Shown: one piece after another, positions 11,363 through 23,747 of the stretch
Layout of the letters: every line of letters begins with the position of its first letter
How positions within the stretch are numbered: position 1 is the stretch's first letter
Origin: Thinopyrum elongatum
Taxonomy: Eukaryota; Streptophyta; Magnoliopsida; Poales; Poaceae
Assembly: GCA_011799875.1 (NCBI GenBank)
Contig: CM022297.1
Location: forward strand, 71,623,868-71,687,867
Direction: 5' to 3'
Length of the DNA: 64,000 bases
Notes under the pieces: model-generated
Told to the model about the DNA's origin: nothing
Seen by the model: the letters and a program-made list of their open reading frames with translations, nothing else
Databases searched by the model: none
Position numbers and translations under genes: made by a program

Positions 11363-12955
11363 TGTAAGGGCATATTTCTCCCTAAGTGGTTTTGGTGATT
11401 GATGAGAATGCGTTTGCGGACTAATCGTGTGCATTGAGCTTTTCAGATATCTCATGTCTAGGCACTAGCCGATTCGATGCCCCTCGTAGCCTATCAAAGA
11501 CGGCGATTCTCTACGTTTCTTTTCGGTGGATTTGAGTTGTAGGAAAGCCGTACTATTAAGAGGGGGTCCGCTTTGGAAAGGTATGGGTGGAATCAACACG
11601 TACACAGCCCCATATGCACCCACAACCTCCTTTCCCTTCTCTGGAGCTTTTCCATGTTTTCTGTGGTGTTTTCAGCATCTTGCCAGCGGTAGTACCGCTA
11701 GTGCCCACGGTAGTACCGCTTATGCGGTAGTACCGCTGGTACTTGCGTGGCACTACCGCTTAGGGTGTCCCCGAGCGTGCAACGTTCTGTTGTCGGTATG
11801 CAATTCACGGTAGTAGAGCGGTAGTAGCGCGGTAGTACCGCTCCGGCGGTACTACAACCCATACTACCATCTCCACTACCGCTTGCGGGGTTTTCCTCTG
11901 TGCAAGGTTCTGTTCCCACATTGCTCCAAGCGGTAGTAGAGCGGCACTAGGACGGTAGTACCGCTTCGCACGGTACTGCCGCCCCAGGCACCCTTCTACT
12001 ACCGCTGCCTCCGCAGGACTAAAACCCTAGGCGGTAGTACCGCCGGGGTCAGTGGTAGTACCGCTCCGGTGGCACTACCGTAGATACACTCTATGTATTT
12101 TTAGTCTTGTGCGGAGTAGTACCGCCTAAGCGGTAGTACCGCTCCTAGGAGCGGTAGTACCGCTTAGCTGCGGGCCAGGACAGAAAACGGTTGGATTTTG
12201 GTTCCCCTATATAAAGGGGGGGGGGGTCTTCTTCTTCCTTGGGTTGACCTCTTCCCCCCAAGCTCCATTGCCATTCAAAAGCTCATTCTTACCTGATCTC
12301 TCTCCCTAGCCAATCAAACTTGTTGATTTTCTAGGGATTGGTTGAGAAGGCCCCGATCTACACTTCCACCAAGAGAAATTTGATTCCCCCCACTAATCCC
12401 TTGAGGATCTTGTTACTCTTGGGTGTTTGAGCACCCTAGACGGTTGAGGTCACCTCGGAGCCATATTCCATTGTGGTGAAGCTCTGTGGTTTTGTTGGGA
12501 GCCTCCAATTCGGTTGTGGAGAGAGCCCCCAACCTTGTTTGTAAAGGTTCGGTTGCCGCCTTCAAGGGCACCAATAGTGGAATCACGGCTTCTCGCATTG
12601 TGTGAGGGCGTGAGGAGAATACGGTGGCCCTAGTGGCTTCTTGGGGAGCATTGTGCCTCCACACCGCTCCAACGAAGACGTACTTTATCTCAAAGGGAAG
12701 GAACTTCGGTAACACATCCTCGTCTCCAGCGACTCCAGTCTTGGTTATCTCTTACCTTTACTTGTGCAAGCTTATATTGTGTTGTATCCCTTGCTTGCTT
12801 GTGTGCTTGTTGTTGTTGCATCATATAGGTTGCTCACCTAGTTGCATATCTAGACAACCTATTTGATGCTAAGTTTAATTTGGCAAGGAAAAGCTAAAAA
12901 TTGTTAGTTCCCTATTCACCCCCCCCCCCTCTAGTCAACCATATCGATCCTTTCA
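11363..12955 (+). repeat. Copia 5' LTR
   Basis: It begins TGTAAGGGCATATTTCTCCC and ends ATCGATCCTTTCA. From about 11688 to 12165 it holds some fifteen copies of the odd palindrome GCGGTAGTACCGC or one-base variants. The TATA box and start region follow. A G-run near 12216 and a C-run near 12919 are slippage-prone. Confidence 0.93.
12208..12215 (+). promoter_or_regulatory. TATA box of the copia LTR
   Basis: TATATAAA in CCCCTATATAAAGGGGG, followed by CT-rich sequence. The same site is kept in the 3' LTR at 23006-23013. Transcripts would start about 25-35 bases downstream. Confidence 0.7.
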
Positions 12956-12970
12956 ATTGGTATCATAGCC
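12956..12970 (+). other. Copia primer-binding site
   Basis: ATTGGTATCATAGCC follows the LTR directly. It resembles the complement of the 3' end of initiator tRNA-Met (TGGTATCAGAGC), with T for G at one site. Confidence 0.8.
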
Positions 12971-13006
12971 TTGTCTCTTTATTAAGGACTTTACCGTCCG
13001 AAGAGT

Positions 13007-15568
13007 ATGGGTGACACCGTAGACAAGGGGGATGAGCACTCCGGTGTGAATCCGCTCTCGTCTAAGGCCGATGGGGGATCCTCGGTCTCCTGTGAGGAGT
13101 TCAATGCGGCTTTGGACACATTGAAAACCTCCATGATAGCCGAGGTTAAAGGCATGTTTAAGGAGTATCTTGAAGGTCTTAAATTATCCACCGCACCGTT
13201 GGAAGTGGTTGATCCCGCTACCAAGGTGACGGATGCTAACTCCAACAAGGGGGAAGCTAGTAGTGACCAAGTTCCTTTGCCAAGTGGTAAGAGTGGGAGT
13301 GGCATCTTCGCCCATGTTGAACCTCCCATTACCTATGGAGGACCGGTTCCCTCCACGCATATGAATCATGTTGGTCCTCCTCCTAAGCTTGTGAAAAATG
13401 AGGATTTTGCCTCTTGGGTGTATCACTTTAAACGTCATTTAAATCATAGTTCTACTAATCTTTGGAGAATTATTGAGCAAGGTTTCTACCCGCACGACCC
13501 AAGCAACTTCACTCCTAGAGAAGCCACGGATCATCAATTCAATGAGTCCGCTCTCTTCATTCTCCAAGAAGCCATTCCTCTCGAAGATATTGCGCACCTC
13601 CGACCTTTCACCGTGGCCAAGGAAGCATGGCAACATGTTGTTTCCATTTACAAGGGAAGCTCAAGCATTCAACGTTCAAACTTTGAAGTGGTGCAAGATG
13701 AAGCCGATGAGTTTGCAATGATTGAAGATGAAGAACCTCGAGAGCTTTACCGAAGATTAACCACTCTCGCGGTCTCACTCTGAGATCATGGGAGCAAGGA
13801 TACGGATGACAATTGGATCAAGCGCAAGTTTCTCAAGGCCATGATGCCCTACCATAAGGCCATGTCCTCCGTCATCCGTCAAAGGCCGGACTTTCACTCC
13901 TTGTCCTCAAGTGAAGTGTTGGATGAGTTTGTTGCAATGAGGATCTTGGACAAGACCGCCGACAATGTGGTGTTGCGTTCTCAACGATCAAAGAAGTCCA
14001 ACCTTGCTTTGAAGGCCAAGGCTAGTGTGGAAGAAGAGGATGAAGAGGAAGAAGAGGAGTGTTGCCCCGAAGACACCAAGTATGCTTATCATGAGCACAT
14101 GGCTCTTGCTTCACGGCAATTTTGGGGCAAGAAGAACTCAAGGCCCAACTTCAACAAGAACAACTCAAGTGGCGCCAAGGGCAAGCAACGTGTGAGGACA
14201 TGCTATAACTGTGGCAATGTGAGTCACTTTGTTGCGGACTGCCCATACGAGAAGAGGGAAGACAATGGTGGCAAGCTTATCCGAAAAGACAAGGCCAAGT
14301 CCTTCCCCAACAAGAACAACTTCACCAAGAAGACTCCTCCCAAGGGGTTGGTGGCACAAGAAGAGTACAATGAGGATGATGATGATGATGAAGACAGTGA
14401 GACGGTTGCCATGGCCTCCGTTGCCATTGCAACAACTCCACGGGTGTCCCTCTTCGATTCACCCAACGAAAACATCACCGCCAAGTGCCTCATGGCTAAA
14501 GCCACCAACAAGGTAACCCCCAACATCAAAACTACCATCATTACTAATCCTTCCTTGATGGATTGCATTGATGAAAGTGAGGGGACGAAGGAGGAGGAAA
14601 ATGAATTTGAGTCTTTTATGAGTAAGCTCAAGGGTAAATCCAAGAAGCAGTTTGTTGCTTTCTTGGAACAACTTGGTGAAGCTAATGACGTGATCGAGGC
14701 TCACGAAGAAACCATCTCTAAGATGGAAGGGTATAGTCGTGACTATGCCGATGAGATATCGGATCTCTCTAATGCGCTTGAGGAAGAGCATGGTCATCGT
14801 TTGGCTCTTGAGGAGTCACACAATGATGATCATGCTAAATTAAAGAAAGATCTTGATCATGCTCTTGTTGTATCTCGTGTGCTCAATTCCGAGAAGGCCA
14901 AACTTGTGGTCGACCATGCTAGACTCAAGGAGGAGTTTGATAAACCTGACAAGGCTCACAAGGCCTTGAAGAGTGCTCATGCTAGCCTCAAAGAGTCTCA
15001 TGATCAACTCCAAGTGAAGCTAACCAAGGAGAAAGCCACGTTTCCTCATATGGTTTTAATTGATAATGCAAATGCTACTAACCCGTGTTGTGAGCATGTG
15101 CATCTTGTGGAGGAGAATGCCAAGTTGAAGGAGCAACTTGAGAAAGGCCTTGTGTCTTGCATACAAGGTGAGAAGAACCTCAATGACCTTTTGAGCGATC
15201 AAAAGGAAGTTGTGGGCAAGGAGGGAATTGGGTTTGCACCCAAGTCCAAGAATAAGAAGAAGAATGACAAGGCCAAACGACCTCCTCCTCTCAAGCAAAC
15301 TTTTGTGAAGGAGGGAGAGGGTGCTTCTAAGGAGAAGAAGAACAATGTGAAGGGTGGTGGTGTCAAGAAGGGCAATGCCACCCCTTCCAACAAAGCCGGC
15401 GACTTTAACCCTTCTTATGTGTTATGCCGTGCTAGTGATGGGCATGTTTATGCCAAATTTGTTGGTTCTCCTTATGAGTACATTGAATTGTCTATTTGGG
15501 TTCCTAAGACCCTTGTTACTAACATCAAAGGACCCATTACAAAATGGGTACCTAAAACCAAGCATTGA
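13007..15568 (+). pseudogene. Copia gag, one in-frame stop
   Basis: The frame runs 854 codons with a single TGA at 13781-13783; the reading frame is the same on both sides, so this is one gene with a nonsense change. The N-terminal half is the capsid-like UBN2/gag region. A CCHC zinc knuckle with CYNCGNVSHF and ADC lies near residue 400. Acidic runs flank it, and a long Leu/Glu/Lys/His-rich coiled coil covers roughly residues 540-720. A basic Lys-rich patch precedes the end. This size and coiled-coil tail fit SIRE-type gag, which is longer than the usual copia gag. Pol follows in another frame 11 bases after the stop. Confidence 0.88.
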
Positions 15569-15578
15569 TCTCTTGTAG

Positions 15579-18500
15579 GTGTTTGCTTCCGGTGGGGGAT
15601 CATGGTTGCTCGATAGTGGAGCCACAAATCATATGACCAGAAGCAAGGACTTGGTGGTGGACGTGCACAAGGTTTCATCTATGCCCACCAATGTCGAGTG
15701 GGGTGATGCCTCATCTTCTAAGGTATTGGGTCTTGGCAAGGTTGTCATTTCTCATGATCTCACGATCGAGAAAGTCATGCTTGTTGAGTCCCTTGCATAC
15801 AACTTACTTTCCGTTCGTCAACTTGCACTCATGGGCTTTGCCACCTTCTTTGATATTGATACCATGGCCCTCTTGTGGAGCAAGACTCTTAAAGTAGCCT
15901 TTGTTGGGCATGTCGAGAACGGTCTTTATGTGATTAACTTTTCGGAGCGACCCACTAAGACCGCGACATGCCTAATGGCTAGAGTTGACGTGGGATGGCT
16001 TTGGCATCGCCGTTTAGCCCACATCAATATGAGATCTTTGCAAAGTCTTCTCAAGGGGGACCATGTCCGTGGACTAACAAATGTTAGTTTTGCCAAAGAT
16101 CGTGCTTGCAGTGCTTGTATCGAAGGAAAGCTACATGAGAAGGCTCACCCACCCACTACTATCATCTACTCGAAGAGGCCCTTGGAGCTCCTTCACATGG
16201 ATCTTTTTGGGCCTCCATCCTTTGATAGTCTTGGGGGTAGAAAGTATTGCTTCGTGATTGTGGATGATTATTCAAGATACACTTGGGTATATTTCTTCAA
16301 GAGGAAGAGTGAGACCAAACAAACCGTCGTCGACTTTGCAAATGAAGCTCAACGTTAACACAATGCAAGATCTTGACGATAAGAAGTGACAACGGCACCG
16401 AGTTCAAGAACTACACCTTGGATGAGTTTCTCAGTGATGAGGGGATCAAGCATCAATATTCCGCACCTTACACCCCTCAACAAAATGGTGTAGCAGAGAG
16501 GAAGAACCGGACGTTGATGGATGCGGCAAGGACCATGATGGCGGAGTTCAAGTCTCCGTACAACTTTTGGGCCGAAGCCATCAACACCGCTTGTCATGCA
16601 TCCAATCGGCTCTATCTCCGCAAAGGCTTGAACAAGACTCCATATGAGATACTCACCGGCAACAAGCCCAACCTCAAGTACTTCCGGGTGTTCGGTTGTA
16701 AGTGTTTCATTCTCAAGAAAGGTGTTCGTTTGTCTAAATTTGAGGCTAGAGCTCATGAGGGCATATTTGTTGGTTATGCTACAAACTCTCATGCTTACCG
16801 TGTCCTCAATAAGTCCACGGTACTTATTGAGGAGATGTGTAACATGGAGTTTGATGAGAATAATGGCTCCCAAGTGGAGCAAAGTGGTACTTGTGATGTA
16901 GGTGATGGAATTCCTCCCCAAGCCATAAGAAGAATGGGTGTTGGTCATATCCTACCCATTGAGGAACCCCTTGTGGTCGAAGGAGAAGGACAATGTTCCA
17001 CTCAAGTGGAACCATCACCAACCCAAGACCCACACGCTTCCGAAGAACAAAGTGAAGGCCCTCAACCAAATGAACAAGATCAAGGGCAAGATCAACCTCA
17101 AGATGGTGGTGAACCACCAAGTGATGCCCAAGGTCAAGTTCTCACCATCGAGCATGTTCAAGATCAAGAGCAAGCTCAAGATCAAGAACAAGCTCAAGAC
17201 GATGCTCAAGATGATCAAGTTACCGCTCCTCAACTCTCTCTTGAGGAGGAATTGGAGCGTCGTGCCGCCAAGATTGCGTCCAAGCTCACTATGAAAGATC
17301 ATCTCATGAAGAATGTGCTTGGAAGCTTAAGAAAGGGGGTAAGCACTCGTAGACAATTAGCAAACTATTGTGAACATCACGCGTTTGTTTCTCGTATTGA
17401 ACCCCAAAAGGTCTATGAGGCGCTCGAGGATCCAGATTGGCTTAATGCCATGCATGAAGAACTCAACAACTTCGAGCACAACAAGGTGTGGATATTAGTG
17501 CCAAGGCCAAAGGAGAATCATAATGTTATTGGAACCAAGTGGATATTCAAGAACAAGCAAGATGCTCATGGGATTATCGTTCGCAACAAGGCTCGTTTGG
17601 TAGCACAAGGCTACTCCCAAGTCGAGGGTATTGACTACGGTGAAACCTTTGCTCCCGTTGCTCGCCTTGAATCGATTTGTTTGTTGATTGCTTATGCTTC
17701 TCATCATAACTTCAAGTTGCAACAAATGGATGTGAAGAGTGCTTTTCTTAATGGTCCTATTAATGAGTTGGTATATGTCAAACAACCCCCGGGGTTTGAG
17801 GATCCCGAGTTCCCCAATCATGTGTACCAACTCGATAAGGCACTCTATGGCCTTAAACAAGCCCCACGTGCGTGGTATGAGCACCTTACCGAGTTGTTGC
17901 AAGATCGTGGGTTTGAAATTGGGAAAATCGACCCCACTCTTTTTACTAAGAAGGTCAAAGGGAAGTTGTTTGTATGCCAACTATATGTTGATGATATTAT
18001 CTTTGGTTCTCCTAACAAAGCTTTCAATGAGGAGTTTGCCGCACTCATGACCTCGAAGTTCAAGAAGTCCATGATGGGCAAGTTGAAGTTCTTTCTCGGG
18101 TTCGAAATCAAACAAAGAAGAGAAGGAACCTTCATCAACCAAGCCAAATACACTCAAGACATGCTCAAGAGATTCAAGCTAAGTGATGTCAAGCCGGCTT
18201 CTACTCCAATGCCCGTCAAATGCCAACTTGACATTGATCCCAATGGTAAAGCGGTGGATCAAAATGTATATCATTCTATGATTGGCTCCTTGCTTTACCT
18301 TTGTGCATCTAGACCGGATATCAAGTTGAGTGTGGGAATTTGTGCACGGTTTCAAGCCTCACCTAAGGAAAGCCACTATGTGGCGGTCAAGCGAATCTTT
18401 CGATATTTGGCTCATACCCCAAACTTTGGCTTATGGTACCCTAGAGGAGCAAACTTCAACCTCGTGGGCTTTTCGGATTCGGATTAGGCGGGAGACAAAG

Positions 18501-18937
18501 TGGATAGGAAGTCAACTTCCGGAGGTTGCCAATTTCTTGGTTGCTCTTTGGTGAGTTGGTCTTCTAAGAAGCAAAGTTGTGTGTCTCTCTCCACCACCGA
18601 GGCCGAGTATGTGGCCGCCGGTAGTTGTTGTGCACAACTTCTATGGATGAGGCAAACTTTAAAGGATTACGGTGTCATTTGTGACAAAGTGCCTCTTTGG
18701 TGTGACAATGAAAGTGCCATCAAGATTTCTCTCAACCCGGTGCAACACTTCAAGACGAAGCATATTGAGATTCGGTATCACTTCATCCGGGATCACATTA
18801 GGCGAGGGGAGATTGAGCTCAACTATGTCAACACTCATGATAACCTTGCAGATATTTTCACGAAGCCTTTGGATGAAGCAAGATTTCGCGAGTTAAGGCA
18901 TGAGCTAAATAACATCGATTTGAGCAATGTGGCTTGA
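15579..18937 (+). pseudogene. Copia pol: protease, integrase, reverse transcriptase, RNase H, broken
   Basis: Protease opens with WLLDSGATNHM (active site DSG). Integrase follows with the H-H/C-C zinc region (HRRLAH, CSAC) and core acids in [16 protein letters not shown] and [11 protein letters not shown] carries [11 protein letters not shown]. RNase H keeps STTEAEYVA, DNESAI and the HIEIRYHFIRDH segment near the end. Two lesions are visible: a frameshift near 16355-16372 inside integrase, between the first and second catalytic acids, and a TAG at 18485-18487 where the common GFSDSDYAGD motif would have Tyr. Otherwise the catalytic residues are present, so inactivation looks recent. In copia order integrase precedes RT, as here. 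Confidence 0.93.
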
Positions 18938-19728
18938 ACCTTTGCACACCCCACCACACTCATCATGTTGTCTTGTTTAGATGTAGGCATGGACATAGGG
19001 GGAGTGTTGTTCTCTCAATGAACTCTCCCTCCCCCATTATGCATAAATTGATCAACTCTCTCACATTCGCCATTGTTGATGGTTCTTGTGCTTCAAAGAC
19101 GAGTTTTGGTCATGGGCCCAAGGTTAAAATCTTCGCGGTGCCATACCAATTGACTCAAACATAGGTGGCCTCGGCCACCGCCCTCCTTTATGAGGTGCTT
19201 GTTCGAGTAGTTTCCTTAGGGTGTTGTTTGTGCTTTGAGTTACTCCAAGTTGCTCTTGGTTTATTGGTTTTTCGAACTTGGAGTATCTCTTCCCTGTGCT
19301 ATCCTTTGAGTTTCCATCCCAAGCCTATCTCTATGCTTTAACCACCCTAGTCGTGCATAAGCCACTCTTCCTGTTCTGGGCTGTTCTGTCTCCCTGCCGG
19401 CGGTACTACCGCTGTGAGGAAGCGGTACTACCATTCCATCCAGCGGTACTACCGCTCGAGCGGTACTATTGGACCCCCTGCCCGGCTGTATTATCGGGGT
19501 GGTACTACCGCTACAATAGCGGTACTATCGCTTAGCGGGACGCTGGGAGGGGTAAGTATCGAGCAGGGGAGTTCTAACTCCCCCATACCCTTTCACTCTC
19601 CCTCCCCACGTCTCTCTCTCTCTCTCAAGCGACGAAGAACAGCCCCGGCCGCCGCTCCGGCTGGCCGATTCCGTGTCGTCTTCAATGATTCCGTCCGGTG
19701 GAATCCTTCCCCACCACTTCCTCTCGCC
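18938..19728 (+). promoter_or_regulatory. Copia spacer after pol: candidate internal promoter and 5' UTR of the env-like gene
   Basis: No domain is coded here. From about 19396 the motif GCGGTACTACCGC and variants recur. At 19610-19628 there is a CT microsatellite, then a GC-rich stretch that resembles a grass 5' UTR and leads to ATG at 19729. This layout suggests the downstream gene has its own transcription start. This is inference. Confidence 0.4.
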
Positions 19729-20035
19729 ATGGAACCCGGTATTGCCCCCATTCGTTGCTCCTACGGTTCTATCCTTTGAATCTAGGTTTCTAGGGCAATG
19801 CATGTTGGTTTCTCGATTTTTGGCTAAATCGGGGCTTGAGTAGGACGTTGAATGACTGCTAGATAGAAGGATTGAAGTTTTAGTTGAGCATTTTTTAATT
19901 TGTGACCTCCGGTACTACCGGATCTAGGGATTTCGTGCGTTCGTTCCCTGAGCGGTACTACCGCTCCAGTGCAGCGGTACTACCGCTTGGGCGGTACTAC
20001 CGCCCCAGTTTCGCAGTACTACCACTTGAGGCCCC
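19390..20035 (+). repeat. Palindromic GCGGTACTACCGC copies in the copia interior
   Basis: About eight to ten copies or variants occur at roughly 19398, 19420, 19442, 19458, 19500, 19518, 19905, 19953, 19973 and 19990, including ones inside the proposed intron. The central base is C on the plus strand, whereas the LTR copies mostly have central G. The two sets are therefore in opposite orientation. Confidence 0.8.
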
Positions 20036-21658
20036 CAATTCCAGGATGCTCACCTAATCCTTCCGTTCTCACTTTTGTTTCTCCGTGGCTTATGCATAGT
20101 TTGTATTCATGTTTTCCCTTGCGGTTTTGTGTCTCTTCAGGTGGTAGTAGCTCCAAGGTTCGTCGCAAGAATGCGAGTCCCCCATCCAAGCGTGGGCGCA
20201 CCTATCATGCCAGAATTGTGTATTCCGAAGATGAAGAAGAGGTTGCCCCCACACCGCCGCCTGCTTGTCGTCAGTCTGCCAGGAACAAGGGCAAATCCAA
20301 TGTCAAGTCATCTGCTCGCAAGAAGAATGAACCGGTCAAGACGGCTGCTGAATTGAAGCAAAATGAGTATTGGCAATACCGGGAGCAAAACCCCTACATC
20401 CATCCTCAGGATCCCTCACTTGTTGGCACTCCATTCTGGACCAAGGACCAATCTCTTGTGTACTTTGATCGGATCAAGGGAAGGAAGAACCTGTTTGTGA
20501 AGACCAAGTCAATCAACCTGGATCACATGATGAAGTACCAGGCATACTTTGGAGAAGCTCGTGCCCTCTGTGATCAGCTCAACATCGTGCCCCTCATGAC
20601 CTTCAACTATGATTTCGATGCAGAGTTGGTTGCACAGTTCTTTGCAACCATACGGTATGGCACAAACACAGAGCGCACTTTGATCTGGATGACCAATGGT
20701 AGGCAGTTGCGCACCACTTGGGGCACTTTTATGGCGCTTCTGGGATATCCTGACGAGGGGCTGAGGAAGCCTCTTGGCCTTCGTCCTCACCATGAGGGGG
20801 GGGGGGGCTACTCACAAGGATGAGCTGAAGCCTCATATGATTATCACCAAGACAGAGAAAGGAGTCAAGAAGGAGCTGAAGCCATTCTTTGACATTATGC
20901 ATCGCATCTTCCGGCACACTCTCTTTCCTCGCATTGGCAACTTGGACATGGTGCATGGGCACCTTGTGGATATGCTACTGTTATGCCACTCTGAGAAGGG
21001 CACAGATGCGGTCTTGGATGTCTCTCATGTCATGTGGAAGGAGCTAGTGAATGCTACCTATGGAGATCATTGCCCAATTTATGCTCCTTTCATCTTCAAG
21101 TTAATTCAGACTACCTGGAACTCCACTTTCCCTGGTGTGCCTCTTGAGACCGGACCCTTGACTCCTCATGACGTCCTCAACTTGCGTCAGAAGGAGCTTT
21201 CGGCCTCTACTACTCGTCCTGAGGCGGCAGTGTCTTCTGCTTCTGGAGAGGATCAGGGTGGTGATGGTGGTCTTGCTCCCGGCACAGAGCATTCTTCTGG
21301 TCAGTCAGGTTGGGCGGCTAAGCTCAAGCACAAGGTGAAGAAGCTCTTTTGCCTTCAGACCGATGTTCGGCACAAGATGTACTTGGCACATGTGGATGCC
21401 AAGAAGGCTCATTAGGAGAGGAAGGCTATCATGAGGAAGCTTGAGATCCCAGTTCAGGATGGCTCTGAGGATCGTATCACTCCGGAGGACAAGTGGATTT
21501 CTTCGCACTCTCACTGGACGGACTCGGATGAGTCCAATGCTGCTACATCTGCTCTAGCTCAGGATCAGGAGATCGAGGAGGAGACCGACGAGTCTGAGGA
21601 GGAGTCTGCTGTTGGGTCTGATTCTGAGGAGTCTGACGAGTCCATGGGAGGAGACTAG
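19729..21658 (+). pseudogene. Copia env-like (third) gene, apparently spliced, broken
   Basis: A short first exon, ATGGAACCCG (19729-19738), is followed by a GT donor. An acceptor TCTCTTCAG ends at 20140, and the frame restored by this splice runs straight into the long ORF. The protein starts with a Ser/Lys/Arg-rich segment (KVRRKNASPPSKRGR), an acidic patch, then a globular region with YFDRIKGRKN and FNYDFDAELVAQFF, a LLCHSEKG segment, and a Glu/Asp/Ser-rich C-terminus. A 12-G run at 20796-20807 shifts the frame and a TAG at 21413-21415 stops it. SIRE-lineage copia elements often carry an extra ORF here called env-like. No clear signal peptide or membrane span is visible, so an envelope role is unproven. 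Confidence 0.7.
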
Positions 21659-22146
21659 TGCCATCTGGAGTTGCGTTAGGTCACTCTTTGCCCCTTTTTG
21701 GTGTCTCGATGCCAAAGGGGGAGAGGTTTAGGACCGGGGATTTGTCTTTCTATAGGGTGTTGTTGAGTCACAAGCTTGGTTCTTGTTGCTTCTGTGTTTC
21801 TGCTTGAGAACTATTTTCCTTCGTTTGCTTTGGTTTGGTGTGAGACTCAATCATATGGTGTAAGACATATGCTACCCTGGTTATCCATATTATGTCCCTA
21901 TGTTCGTGAGTTTATGCTCATTGTCTTATTAGTTTCCTTGCTTAAGTGTCTCTTATATTGTTGCAAGGATTGTCTCGTCTATAAAATATAGGGGGAGTGT
22001 TGATCCTAGTGTGTGTTGTGCAGTCCAAAGCACATCTATAGAATGCACACATCTAGGGGGAGCCTGTCTATATTTTATAGAGTTTGGGTTTGCTTATGCT
22101 TATTATATATCTCTATGTGCAAATCTCGTATTGTCATCAATCCACC
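21659..22146 (+). other. Copia 3' untranslated region
   Basis: AT-rich DNA between the env-like stop and the polypurine tract. GGGGGAG boxes at about 21718, 21991 and 22058 resemble the terminal tract and could be degenerate copies of it. No ORF with recognisable content. Confidence 0.65.
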
Positions 22147-22160
22147 AAAAAGGGGGAGAT
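22147..22160 (+). other. Copia polypurine tract
   Basis: AAAAAGGGGGAGAT abuts the TGTAAGAG start of the 3' LTR, the expected position for the plus-strand primer. Confidence 0.85.
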
Positions 22161-23747
22161 TGTAAGAGCATATTTCTCCCAAAGTGGTTTTGGTGATTGA
22201 TGACAATGCATTTGCGGACTAATCGTGTGCATTGAGCTTTTTAGATATCTCATGTCTAGGCACTAGACGATTCGATGCCCCTCGGAGCCTATCGAAGACG
22301 ACGGTTCTCTATGTTTCTTTTCGGTGGATTTGAGTCGTAGGAAAGCCGTACTATTAAGAGGGGGTTCGCTTTGGAAAGGTATGGGTGGAATCAACACGTA
22401 CACAGCCCCATATGCACCCACAGCCTCCTTTCCCTTCTCTAGAGCTTTTCCATGTTTTCTCTGGTGTTTTCAGCATCTTGCCAGCGGTAGTACCGCTAGT
22501 GCCCATGGTAGTACCGCTTATGCGGTAGTACCGCTGGTACTTCCGTGGCACTACCACTTAGGGTGCCCCTGAGCATGCAACGTTCTGTTGTCGGTATGCA
22601 ATTCACGGTAGTAGAGTGGTAGTAGCTCGGTAGTACAGCTCCGGCGGTACTACAGCCCGTACTACCGTCTCCACTACCGTTTGCGGGGTTTTCCTCTGTG
22701 CAAGGTTCTGTTCCCACATTGCTCCAAGCAGTAGTAGAGCGGCACTAGGACGGTAGTACCGCTTCGCACGGTACTACCGCCCCAAGCACCCTTCTACTAC
22801 TGCTGCCTCCCCAGGACTAAAACCCTAGGCGGTAGTACCGCCGGGGTCAGCGGTAGTACCGCTCCGGCAGCACTACCATAGATACACTCTGTGTATTTTT
22901 AGGCTTGTGCGGAGTAGTACCGCCTAAGCGGTAGTACCTCTCCTAGGAGCGGTAGTACCGCTTAGCTGCGGGCCTGGACAAAAAACGATTGGATTTTGGT
23001 TCCCCTATATAAAGGGGGGGGCTTCTTCTTCCATCTGTTGACCTCTTCCCCCCACGCTCCATTGCCATTCAAAAGCTCATTCTTGCCCAATCTCTCTCCC
23101 TAGCAAATCAAACTTGTTGATTTTTATAGGGATTGGTTGAGAAGGCCCCGATCTACACTTCCACCAAGAGAAATTTGATTCCCCCCACTAATCCCTTGCG
23201 GATCTTGTTACTCTTGGGTGTTTGAGCACCCTAAACGGTTGAGGTCACCTCGGAGCCATATTCCATTGTGGTGAAGCTCTGTGGTTTTGTTGGGAGCCTC
23301 CAATTTGGTTGTGGAGAGAGCCCCCAACCTTGTTTGTAAAGGTTCGGTTGCCGCCTTCAAGGGCACCAATAGTGGAATCATGGCTTCTCGCATTGTGTGA
23401 GGGCGTGAGGAGAATACGGTGGCCCTAGTGGCTTCTTGGGGAGCATTGTGCCTCCACACCGCTCCAACAGAGACGTACTTCCTCTCAAAGGGAAGGAACT
23501 TCGATAACACATCCTCGTCTCCACCGACTCCACTCTTGGTTATCTCTTACCTTTACTTGTGCATGCTTATATTGTGTTGTATCCCTTGCTTGCTTGTGTG
23601 CTGGTTGTTGTTGCATCATATAGGTTGCTCACCTAGTTGCATATCTAGACAACCTATTTGATGCTAAGTTTAATTTGGCAAGGAAAATCTAAAAATCGTT
23701 AGTTGCCTATTCACCCCCCCCTCTAGTCAACCATATCGATCCTTTCA
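22161..23747 (+). repeat. Copia 3' LTR
   Basis: It matches 11363-12955 end to end, including the array of palindromic GCGGTAGTACCGC motifs (about 22485-22965) and the TATA box at 23006-23013. It ends CGATCCTTTCA before the CTACC target copy. Confidence 0.93.

Larger units (their letters stand above)
11363..23747 (+). mobile_element. SIRE/Maximus-lineage Ty1/copia element with an env-like gene
   Basis: LTRs at 11363-12955 and 22161-23747 are flanked by CTACC (11358-11362 and 23748-23752). The unoccupied site is visible in the partner Tekay LTR near 29864-29876, as TCTCTACCCAACC. The order is LTR, tRNA-Met-type PBS, long gag, protease, integrase, RT, RNase H, an extra env-like ORF, polypurine tract, LTR. 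Gag with a coiled coil plus an extra ORF after pol is the layout of the SIRE lineage. The genes are nearly complete but carry point stops, one frameshift in pol and one in a G-run. The LTRs look about 95% identical by eye. It is the innermost insertion on this branch. Confidence 0.93.

Noticed and set aside
12413..12715. 100-codon frame present in both copia LTRs (also 23208-23510)
   Set aside because: Antisense to the copia LTR downstream of its TATA box, with no domain. Conservation simply reflects LTR identity.
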